Shown piece after piece: positions 1 through 5,528 of a stretch of DNA of 5,528 nucleotides. The position numbers were made by a program, and so were the translations under genes. Within the stretch, counting starts at the first letter, position 1; each line of letters starts with the position of its first letter. This stretch comes from an uncultured bacterium (lineage in GTDB: Bacteria > Patescibacteriota > Minisyncoccia > CAIUEV01). Under the pieces are notes generated by a model. That model made no database searches. It had not been told where the DNA came from and saw only the letters and a program-made list of their open reading frames with translations. Where the stretch lies: NCBI GenBank assembly GCA_903898335.1, contig CAIUEV010000122.1, forward strand, positions 1 through 5,528, written 5' to 3'.

Positions 1-1289
1 ATTCCCAAGTGGTTCGCACCCTCTTTGTAGCCGCTCGGCCATTCCGGTAATTCATGAAGGCCATGGCCTTGATTGGTAAACTGCATCCAGTAAGGCATGA
101 AAAGTTTATATTTGTTAGACCATGCTCTTTTTCTCTTGTTCAGGACATGAAAAGTCCCGGTTGGTGTGTTCATACCTCTTTTTCCACTGGATATTCGAAA
201 ATTTCCTTGATTGGATCCGTTTTCAAAAATAGATAAAACCTGTTTTGTTAGATTAACGTCAACATATCTTCCTTCTTTGAACTTCGCATCTTCGGTGGCC
301 GCCGTTGTTTTAGAGAGAGTTCCAGAGCTACTGTAGGAATGGAAATTGCTACTTATTTCTTCTTCGAGATAAGTGTCGTCTTCGGCCGGCCAACCTTTTT
401 TGATTTTGATGGCGTAATTAACGTTAGGAGACCATTTCTTGGGCTTGAAAACCAAAGTTTTCCGATCACCCTCCCATTCGAAAGTTCCGGCGGCAGCCGG
501 ACTTATCTCAAAAAAATTTTTCTCCTCCTCTTTTTTCATCGGCTTGCTGAAATAGGTCTTTATTGGAGTAAATTCTTTAACATCCTTTTCCTCATTGGCG
601 GGGAGGACCTTATCTATCTTCGGAGGATCAATAGTTTGGAATTGAAAATTGGTAAGCTCCCTTGAATACCAACTGCGGCCATCTTTGCCTTGATAACTTG
701 AATAAGCGACAAATTGATAGCGAGTATTTTGAGCCAGACGGTCTCTCGGTACTATTTGGAATTCTTTTCGGTCTTGGTCTATGTTTAAATCGTAGGGGAA
801 ATCGGGAGTAACTTTAAATTCGAGTCGATAATTTTTTCCTCCCTTATCCAGTTTGACGGCAATAGAATTTTTTGGATTAACTAAAGAATCTTTTTCCGGA
901 GACATCTCAACTATGGCGGGAAGGGATTCGGTGGAAAAAAAATCTTCAAAGCCGAAACCGTAGGCAAAGCGCGTGGCTCCACTTAAAGAAACAGAAAATT
1001 TTTGATCCGGCTCCCAGGGGTTGGTGGGTTTAAAAACCAGATTGTTATTTTGCCATTCTATTTTTCCAGCTACCGGGGGGTTGATTGAAAAAGAAGTTTC
1101 TATTTTGTGCTGAATAACCGGTCGGTCAAAATTAACAACCAGAGCTTCTTCGAGATCAAGCTTTTTATTTTCTAGTTTTATTTCTGGTGAGAGAACGGTG
1201 GGGAAAACGTCTAAGTGAACAATGGCTCCCGAAATTATGATTATCAACAAAAAAATCGGAATTGCCAGCCACTCCTTTATTTTTTTCAT
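1..1289 (-). CDS. L,D-transpeptidase (YkuD) with membrane anchor and three Ig-like domains, partial at C-terminus
   Basis: This open frame runs from the ATG at 1289 to the left edge without a stop and gives 429 complete residues. The N-terminus is MKKIKEW followed by one hydrophobic segment (about residues 9-26), which fits a signal anchor or signal peptide placing the rest outside the membrane. Three Ig-like modules follow at about 30-112, 124-219 and 224-300. The third looks like Big_5, with features such as YFSKPM and LVFKPKKW. A YkuD domain begins near residue 337 (YVDVNLTKQVLSIFENG), continues through NTPTGTFHV, and reaches the conserved HGLHELPEWP with His409. The frame ends at the residues that normally lie just before the SHGC active-site motif, so the catalytic Cys is not visible. 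Known members make 3-3 peptidoglycan cross-links, and mycobacterial LdtMt2 has a comparable Ig-plus-YkuD layout. The start lies 14 nt past a tRNA gene and has no clear Shine-Dalgarno sequence. The family call is strong; activity cannot be judged from this fragment. Confidence 0.9.
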   Translation of the reverse strand, partial: MKKIKEWLAIPIFLLIIIISGAIVHLDVFPTVLSPEIKLENKKLDLEEALVVNFDRPVIQHKIETSFSINPPVAGKIEWQNNNLVFKPTNPWEPDQKFSVSLSGATRFAYGFGFEDFFSTESLPAIVEMSPEKDSLVNPKNSIAVKLDKGGKNYRLEFKVTPDFPYDLNIDQDRKEFQIVPRDRLAQNTRYQFVAYSSYQGKDGRSWYSRELTNFQFQTIDPPKIDKVLPANEEKDVKEFTPIKTYFSKPMKKEEEKNFFEISPAAAGTFEWEGDRKTLVFKPKKWSPNVNYAIKIKKGWPAEDDTYLEEEISSNFHSYSSSGTLSKTTAATEDAKFKEGRYVDVNLTKQVLSIFENGSNQGNFRISSGKRGMNTPTGTFHVLNKRKRAWSNKYKLFMPYWMQFTNQGHGLHELPEWPSGYKEGANHLG

Positions 1290-1303
1290 CGAGTTTTTCT
1301 TAG

Positions 1304-1376
1304 TGATCCAGGCAGGACTCGAACCTGCAACCTACAGCTTAGAAGGCTGTTGCTCTATCCATTGAGCTACTGGATC
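1304..1376 (-). tRNA. tRNA-Arg (anticodon UCU)
   Basis: Read on the minus strand, 73 nt fold into a full cloverleaf. The 7-bp acceptor stem pairs GATCCAG with CTGGATC. The D stem pairs GCTC with GAGC, the anticodon stem pairs ACAGC with GCTGT around the loop CTTCTAA, the variable region is 5 nt (AGGTT), and the T stem pairs GCAGG with CCTGC around TTCGAGT. The anticodon at loop positions 34-36 is TCT, which reads AGA arginine codons. The discriminator base is A, and the next bases are CTA rather than CCA, so the CCA end must be added by nucleotidyltransferase. The gene sits between the glycosyltransferase stop (57 nt upstream) and the L,D-transpeptidase start (14 nt downstream), all on the same strand, so it is probably processed from a shared transcript. 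Confidence 0.97.
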
Positions 1377-1433
1377 TTTCTAATCTTACTGACATAACCG
1401 TTTCTAACATACTTATTTTAAAAGGAAAAATTT

Positions 1434-2597
1434 TTATCTCTTTGCATTCATCTCTATTTCCGCCAGTAAGTTTTTCGCCGGCTTTTCCCAGTTAAACTCT
1501 CGAGCTCGATTGATTGCTTTTACTCTTAATTCTTCTCTGAGAACTTGATCGGTCAAAAATCGGTTTATAGCTTGAACAAGCTCATCTTCTCTTTCCGGAT
1601 GAAAATAATGTACGGTGTCCAGCGCCACTTCTTTCACCGAGCCTATTTGAGAGGCGATGATGGGGACGCCGCAGGCCATCGCCTCCAGAACGGTGAGGCC
1701 GAAACCTTCATAGATGGAGGGGAAAACAAAAAAATCAGCACCATTATAGAGGTGAATCAGCTCTTCATCGGATAACTTTCCGACGAAACGAACGGAATCC
1801 TCTATACCAAGCTTTTTAACCAATCCGACGACGTCTTCCAGCAATGGATGCTTTTCTTCCGGTGTCGCGCCGCCAATAACCAGTATTCGATTTTTGAGAT
1901 TGTTCTTGTAATGCTTTACGATCTTAGAAAAGGCGTTAATCAGAGTCGAGACATTTTTACGAGTTTCAAATCCACCGATATAGAAAATATAAGGATTGTT
2001 AATCTCGAATCTTTTTAAAGTTCTCACTACTGAAGAATCATTTCTTTCTAGGGATTTGAACTCGGGTGAAATTCCGGCCCCGATAACTTTTATTCTTTCC
2101 AGCTCGATATCGAGATGTTTATGAATTTCTCGTCGTGAAAATTCTGAAACGGTTAGAACTTTTTTGGCGGCTCTGACCGCTTCGAATGTCTGGCCCGCAT
2201 AAATTTTTCTGCGGAAATTATAAAGATATATTTGAGCCAGAACTTTCCAGATGACATCATGAAGCAGAACCAAATTCGGCAAACTCTTAAAGCGGCTTAC
2301 CGAATTATAGGGAGAAAAAAATATGTTTAGATTGTCTTTTTCCGCCTCTCGGGGAAGAGCGACTCTTTCCCAGAAAGTTTGTTTGATGAGGTCTTCTCGT
2401 CGATAAAAGTTTGAAGGTATCAGTTTGGTCTTAAAGTTGGCCGGTATTTTCAAGTTATTCAAGCGGCTATCGGTGTAGAGAATGTACTCATTTCGACTAT
2501 CTATTTTCGCCAGTTCTTCAAGTAAATTGCGAGTCACTCGACCGATTCCGGTTTCCGCTTTCTTAAGAAAAAGAGCATTAACGCCGATTCTAAGCAT
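1434..2597 (-). CDS. GT4-family (GT-B fold) glycosyltransferase, mannosyltransferase-like
   Basis: This complete 387-residue protein matches the usual length of single-domain GT4 enzymes. The N-terminal half has the acceptor-side Rossmann fold, starting at MLRIGVNALF with the glycine loop GIGR (17-20), then FSPYNS (94-99), LLHD (111-114) and TVSEFSRREI (149-158). The C-terminal half binds the nucleotide sugar: YIGGFETRKN (206-215) supplies the Arg-Lys pair expected to contact phosphates, and the EX7E motif is present as Glu297 and Glu305 in YEGFGLTVLEAMACG. The pattern resembles the MtfB-like mannosyltransferase branch, but donor and acceptor cannot be read from sequence. There is no signal peptide, so the enzyme should act at the cytoplasmic face, probably in surface polysaccharide or glycolipid assembly. 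The ATG start is favoured because the fold begins immediately with MLRIGVNA; the upstream bases lack a clear Shine-Dalgarno sequence. It is divergent from the peptidase gene at 2724. Confidence 0.93.
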   Translation of the reverse strand: MLRIGVNALFLKKAETGIGRVTRNLLEELAKIDSRNEYILYTDSRLNNLKIPANFKTKLIPSNFYRREDLIKQTFWERVALPREAEKDNLNIFFSPYNSVSRFKSLPNLVLLHDVIWKVLAQIYLYNFRRKIYAGQTFEAVRAAKKVLTVSEFSRREIHKHLDIELERIKVIGAGISPEFKSLERNDSSVVRTLKRFEINNPYIFYIGGFETRKNVSTLINAFSKIVKHYKNNLKNRILVIGGATPEEKHPLLEDVVGLVKKLGIEDSVRFVGKLSDEELIHLYNGADFFVFPSIYEGFGLTVLEAMACGVPIIASQIGSVKEVALDTVHYFHPEREDELVQAINRFLTDQVLREELRVKAINRAREFNWEKPAKNLLAEIEMNAKR

Positions 2598-2620
2598 TTC
2601 TTGAAATTAAAGTTTATCCA

Positions 2621-2637
2621 GTTAAAAAAATTTTAAC
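2621..2637. repeat. short perfect inverted repeat in the divergent intergenic region
   Basis: GTTAAAA (2621-2627) and TTTTAAC (2631-2637) are perfect inverted arms separated by AAA. The repeat overlaps the candidate -10 of the GT4 gene, so it could be an operator. The arms are almost entirely A/T, so it is a poor RNA terminator and may be coincidental. Confidence 0.3.
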
Positions 2638-2638
2638 A
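2630..2638 (-). promoter_or_regulatory. candidate extended -10 promoter element for the GT4 gene
   Basis: On the minus strand this reads TGTTAAAAT, an extended -10 (TGn) joined to TAAAAT, which matches five of six bases of TATAAT. No convincing -35 is seen, which extended -10 promoters can tolerate. Transcription would begin around 2623 and leave a leader of about 25 nt before the ATG at 2597. In a region this AT-rich, a chance match is a real possibility. Confidence 0.35.
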
Positions 2639-2723
2639 CAGATTAAAAATTTTGCCTTTTTTCATTTTTTTTCTTAAAATTGATTGAACGGCGTAGGGTT
2701 TTTTATTTGGTTTAAAAACAAAA

Positions 2724-4232
2724 ATGACGGTTAGGGCATCTAAAAAAATTTTTAACATTTTTCTTAGAGGGATTATTGGGTCACTCTGTTTTTTGTTTGT
2801 CTTTGGAATTGCTGAAGCAAGCAATAAAAACTCAAATAAAAATTCCAATTCCAATTCCAATTCCAATGCTAATCAGAATACGAATTCAAATACTAACACC
2901 AATGTTAATTCCAATACTAATACCAATAATGCTTCGGGTGAAGGGATAAATGGAGCCAGAGAAGAAGAGGTGGCGGAGAATTTGCAGAAAAAAAGAGAAG
3001 ACCTTTCTCAAATAGAGGCGAAAATCAAAACTTACAGCAAGTTGGTCGACATAAAACGCAATGAGCAGAGAACTTTGAACAGTCAGATAGAAATTATCGA
3101 TAATCAGATCGAGAAGACGAAACAGGAAGTGCTGGAAGCGGAAAAGAATTTGGAGATTACGGGCGCTGAAATTGAAAAATTGGAATTAGAGATTGACGAC
3201 AAGATTTCTTTGCTCAAAAAAAAGAAGGAAGCCCTTAGCTTTTTAGTGAATGATCTCTACCGAAAGGATAAAAAAAGTATTTTGGAGATACTGCTTGATT
3301 ACAGGGGTTTCTCTTTTTTTGTTCAGGAGATAGCTTCCGACCAACAGGCCAATCAGGGCGTCTTTAATAAATTAAAGGAAATCGATACCGCCAAGAAGGA
3401 ACTTGAAGATAGGCAGGAAAAAGTGAAGAAAAAAAACGAAGAACTGGAAAGTACTCGTCAAAAGAAAATAGAAAAGAATTTTTATTTGGAGGGGGAGCAG
3501 AACTCAAAAGAAAATTTATTGGTTGAAACGGCGGGAGAAGAAGGCAAATATCAGGAGATTCTGGCCAGAGTTGAGGAAGAAAAAAAGACTCTTCTGGGAG
3601 ATATCGAAGAGCTTTATCAAAGTAAATCAAGCGAATTCGATTTTGCTCAATCGAATCAAGCGCGCCCCACTTCCGGTTTGGCTTCGACGGACTGGTATTT
3701 TTCCCAAAAAGATCCTCGCTGGGGTTCGGACGACATAGGATATTCAAACACTAAAATGAGTAAATACGGTTGTGCCGTCTCTTGCGTATCCATGGTCTTG
3801 CGCTACCATGGGGTCAGCATGGATCCGGGACTTTTAGCCAGACAGCCTATTTTTTCGCGTGACCTTATCGTTTGGCCGGAAGTGTGGCAACACGTAAGGC
3901 GAGTTTCCAGCTATTCTCACGGCAATATAAATTGGGATATCGTTGACCAAGAAATCGAAAATAGAAATCCGGTAATTATCTTTGTTCGAGCCAACGGAAG
4001 AGGGGCGGGGCACTATGTTGTTGTCCACCATAAAGATAACAACGGTAAATATGTGGTGCATGATCCTATGTGGGGACCGAATATTTTTCTTGCTTCAACC
4101 AAAGAAAATATCGGCATTCTTTATGGATCCAACACTTCGATTGACCAGATGATTATTTATCATAACACCAAAAGATCGGGAGATAGCTCTCCGTCGGCTT
4201 CTGGGAATGAAAACAATAATTCAAAACCTTAA
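2724..4232 (+). CDS. secreted PcsB/EnvC-like coiled-coil protein with C-terminal C39-like cysteine peptidase domain
   Basis: This is a complete 502-residue protein. Residues 1-32 form a signal peptide: basic start, hydrophobic core about 13-30, and an A-E-A cleavage site ending at Ala32. An Asn-X repeat linker follows at 33-69. Residues about 78-300 are Lys/Glu-rich coiled coil interrupted by a hydrophobic patch (LYRKDKKSILEILLDYRGFSFFV, 178-200, here spanning the hinge region) that recalls the corresponding part of PcsB and EnvC murein-hydrolase regulators. Residues about 321-480 resemble Peptidase_C39_2: YFSQKDPRW with possible oxyanion Gln328, YGCAVSCVSMVL with probable nucleophile Cys350, GHYVVVHH with His430, and VVHDPMWG with Asp447. 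A Ser/Asn-rich tail ends the protein. Family knowledge suggests cleavage of a peptide bond, possibly in wall peptides or a surface protein; the substrate is unknown. The start is fixed by an in-frame TAG at 2694-2696 and by the good signal peptide. No Shine-Dalgarno sequence is seen. Confidence 0.88.
   Translation: MTVRASKKIFNIFLRGIIGSLCFLFVFGIAEASNKNSNKNSNSNSNSNANQNTNSNTNTNVNSNTNTNNASGEGINGAREEEVAENLQKKREDLSQIEAKIKTYSKLVDIKRNEQRTLNSQIEIIDNQIEKTKQEVLEAEKNLEITGAEIEKLELEIDDKISLLKKKKEALSFLVNDLYRKDKKSILEILLDYRGFSFFVQEIASDQQANQGVFNKLKEIDTAKKELEDRQEKVKKKNEELESTRQKKIEKNFYLEGEQNSKENLLVETAGEEGKYQEILARVEEEKKTLLGDIEELYQSKSSEFDFAQSNQARPTSGLASTDWYFSQKDPRWGSDDIGYSNTKMSKYGCAVSCVSMVLRYHGVSMDPGLLARQPIFSRDLIVWPEVWQHVRRVSSYSHGNINWDIVDQEIENRNPVIIFVRANGRGAGHYVVVHHKDNNGKYVVHDPMWGPNIFLASTKENIGILYGSNTSIDQMIIYHNTKRSGDSSPSASGNENNNSKP
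2820..2930 (+). repeat. Asn-X dipeptide repeat tract inside the C39-like protein gene
   Basis: The tract encodes residues 33-69, in which every even-numbered residue from 34 to 68 is Asn (18 in a row), while the partner varies among Ser, Thr, Lys, Ala, Gln and Val. At the DNA level only a core of four perfect AATTCC units (2841-2864) is a true microsatellite. The rest has diverged at the partner codons but kept AAT or AAC. It sits directly after the signal peptide and probably acts as a flexible hydrophilic spacer between the membrane or wall and the coiled coil. Confidence 0.9.
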
Positions 4233-4249
4233 TTTTTAGAATTTTTAAA

Positions 4250-4747
4250 ATGGATTTCTATAAAGCTTTTACTTCAGTTTCAGAATTACGTCCGACTTGG
4301 GGTAGCTTTGTTTGGCTTGTTTTTACTCTGCTGGCGATATTATGTATTTGGAAGCAGGGGAAGGGAGAGCTTACTTTAAGGATAATATCAATTTTGATTG
4401 CTTTGACTTTGGTATCGGGTTTGCCCTTGCTTGATTTCGAGTTAGTGGGAATGAAATTTAGCCATCCCTGGGCTCGATTTTCTGTATTTTTCGTTTTATT
4501 TATCTTGATAACTGCTTTTATAGGAAAAACGTCTCTTTCTTTAGTCACGAAGACGCAAGGAACTTTTATTAATCGAGTTATTTTGGCGATTGTTTTTTCC
4601 GGTTTGCTTGTGAGTGCTTTGTTGAGTTTGGCGCCGGAATTGGTCAAGAATGGATTAGGTCAGTCGGTCGGCTTAGCCTTTATCGGTCAGCCGGCGGAAT
4701 TTCTGTGGATTATCGCTTCCATTATTTTTATTTTACTTATAGGCTGA
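4250..4747 (+). CDS. five-helix integral membrane protein of unknown function
   Basis: I do not recognise the family of this 165-residue protein. It is strongly hydrophobic, with probable membrane helices at about 17-34, 43-60, 74-92, 107-127 and 149-165. The final helix (FLWIIASIIFILLIG) runs to the last residue, so there is no C-terminal tail. Short basic loops, such as KQGKGE (35-40) and GKTSLSLVTKTQG (92-104), probably face the cytoplasm. No catalytic motif is evident. The gene follows the C39-like peptidase by 17 nt and precedes the GT2 glycosyltransferase by 8 nt, which suggests co-transcription and a membrane role tied to surface glycan or envelope work, such as an accessory subunit or scaffold. 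The ATG lies after an A/T run with no Shine-Dalgarno sequence. The stop is TGA. The gene is probably real because of its length, membrane pattern and operon spacing; its function is open. Confidence 0.8.
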   Translation: MDFYKAFTSVSELRPTWGSFVWLVFTLLAILCIWKQGKGELTLRIISILIALTLVSGLPLLDFELVGMKFSHPWARFSVFFVLFILITAFIGKTSLSLVTKTQGTFINRVILAIVFSGLLVSALLSLAPELVKNGLGQSVGLAFIGQPAEFLWIIASIIFILLIG

Positions 4748-4755
4748 TTTTAGAG

Positions 4756-5528
4756 ATGTCTAAAAAAATCAAAAAAACCCAAAGTCTGGATATATCATTT
4801 ATCGTAGTCAGCTTTAAAAACGCTGCTATTTTGGATTTGTGCGTTAAATCGATCCTGGAAGAAATTTCCGTTCTCAAAGAAAGTAAAAAAATACGCGGAG
4901 AAATTTTAGTGGTTGACAGTATGGCCGGAGAAAAAACAAGAGATGTGGCAAAGAAATATATTATGGATGGAAAGCCGGTGAGATATTTTCCATTTAAAGA
5001 AAATACCGGTTTTTCAAAGGCGGTCAATCGGGGAATTGAAAAAAGTAAAGGCAGGTTACTTTTTATTCTCAACTCGGATATTATTTTAACGGAAGGATCA
5101 CTCTGGCCAATGATGGAATATATGAAGTTGAACAAAAAAACCGGTATTCTAGGTCCCAAACTGCTAAATTTTGACGGTTCTCCGCAGTCTTCCGCTTTTC
5201 ATTTTTACACTCCGGAAATAATTCTTTATCGCAGAACTTTTTTGGGGAAAATGAAATTCGGTAAGAAAAAGCTAAAAGATTTTATTATTGACACTTCTAA
5301 AGCCAAAAAGAAACCTCTTTCCATAAACGGATGGTTAATGGGATCGGCGCTTTTGCTGCGCCGAGACAATTTGGATAAAATCGGACCAATGGACGATCGT
5401 TATTTTATGTATTTTGAGGATGTCGACTGGTGTCGAAGATTTATCGATGCCGGCTATGAAGTGATTTACTTTCCTCAGTCAGCTTTATTTCATTATCACG
5501 GAAAACAAAGCGCCACTCGTCATTTTTG
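4756..5528 (+). CDS. GT2-family (GT-A fold) glycosyltransferase, WbbL/rhamnosyltransferase-like, partial at C-terminus
   Basis: The frame is open to the right edge and gives 257 residues. After a basic leader, the GT-A core begins at LDISFIVVSF (11-20), followed by EILVVDS (49-55), ENTGFSKAVNRGI (82-94), and the metal/nucleotide motif ILNSDIIL with Asn106-Ser107-Asp108. Further on are LMGSALLLRR (194-203) and DDRYFMYFEDVDWCRR (213-228), whose Glu221-Asp222 fits the catalytic acidic pair of the family. HYHGKQSA (246-253) matches the usual end of WbbL-like catalytic domains, so only a C-terminal tail is likely to be missing. Relatives transfer rhamnose or related sugars to lipid-linked or polysaccharide acceptors at the cytoplasmic membrane; the actual donor is unknown. 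The first nucleotide-binding loop reads VVDSMAGE where VVDNxSxD is more usual. The gene begins 8 nt after the membrane protein stop, with only AGAG directly abutting the ATG, so translational coupling is likely. Confidence 0.92.
   Translation, partial: MSKKIKKTQSLDISFIVVSFKNAAILDLCVKSILEEISVLKESKKIRGEILVVDSMAGEKTRDVAKKYIMDGKPVRYFPFKENTGFSKAVNRGIEKSKGRLLFILNSDIILTEGSLWPMMEYMKLNKKTGILGPKLLNFDGSPQSSAFHFYTPEIILYRRTFLGKMKFGKKKLKDFIIDTSKAKKKPLSINGWLMGSALLLRRDNLDKIGPMDDRYFMYFEDVDWCRRFIDAGYEVIYFPQSALFHYHGKQSATRHF

Noticed and set aside
54..665. Plus-strand open frames at 54-236 and 339-665
   Set aside because: They are antisense to the continuous L,D-transpeptidase frame, which carries recognisable YkuD and Ig-like sequence.
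1215..1397. Plus-strand 60-residue open frame containing RTRTCNLQLRRLLLYPLSYW
   Set aside because: It is antisense to the tRNA-Arg and the start of the L,D-transpeptidase gene; this peptide is a well-known artefact of translating the reverse strand of tRNA genes.
1377..1433. Possible terminator or separate tRNA promoter between the GT4 stop and the tRNA
   Set aside because: No GC-rich hairpin followed by a T run is present, and the TAAGAT-like element (1383-1388, minus) lacks a -35 and sits too close to the tRNA 5' end.
2680..2708. TTGATT and TTATTT with a 17-nt spacer as a promoter for the C39-like gene
   Set aside because: The -35 part is acceptable but the -10 part matches the consensus poorly; in A/T-rich DNA this is not better than chance.
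2633..2866. Minus-strand 77-residue open frame starting MELELELEF
   Set aside because: The Glu-Leu periodicity is the reverse complement of the Asn-Ser repeat in the plus-strand gene, and the rest overlaps its signal peptide and the intergenic region.
3364..3747. Minus-strand 127-residue and plus-strand 71-residue open frames over the coiled-coil region
   Set aside because: Both lie inside the well-supported C39-like gene and have no domain-like features; they are shadows of its Lys/Glu-rich codons.
4737..5159. Minus-strand 140-residue open frame
   Set aside because: It is entirely opposite the GT2 glycosyltransferase, whose motifs fix the true frame.

Overview
The window is an AT-rich bacterial stretch with five protein genes and one tRNA gene. 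They form two divergent groups around a 126-nt intergenic region at 2598-2723. All of the protein genes concern the cell surface. Several traits suggest a Candidate Phyla Radiation (Patescibacteria) lineage, probably Parcubacteria-like: Lys/Asn/Ile-rich proteins, a secreted protein with a long Asn-X linker, an L,D-transpeptidase with stacked Ig-like domains, and weak or absent Shine-Dalgarno sequences at every start. This assignment is inference, since no marker gene is present. TGA is used as a stop at 4745-4747 and never occurs in frame, which argues against the UGA=Gly code of Gracilibacteria and Absconditabacteria.

The minus-strand group reads right to left. It starts with a GT-B glycosyltransferase of family GT4 (1434-2597), followed by tRNA-Arg(UCU) (1304-1376). 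Only 14 nt further on is an L,D-transpeptidase with a membrane anchor and three Ig-like domains. That gene runs off the left edge, so its catalytic cysteine lies outside the window.

The plus-strand group reads left to right. It starts with a secreted protein that joins an Asn-X linker, a PcsB/EnvC-like coiled coil and a C39-like cysteine peptidase domain (2724-4232). After 17 nt comes a five-helix membrane protein of unknown function (4250-4747). After 8 nt more comes a WbbL-like GT2 glycosyltransferase (4756 to the right edge, truncated). The tight spacing suggests one operon.

Taken together, this looks like a cell-envelope locus. One transpeptidase would cross-link peptidoglycan, one secreted coiled-coil peptidase could cut or regulate wall or surface peptides, and two glycosyltransferases of different folds would build a surface glycan. 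The most distinctive element is the C39-like peptidase on a PcsB-type coiled coil, with a linker that has Asn at every second residue for 18 consecutive steps. I see no CRISPR array, insertion sequence, integrase or other mobile element.
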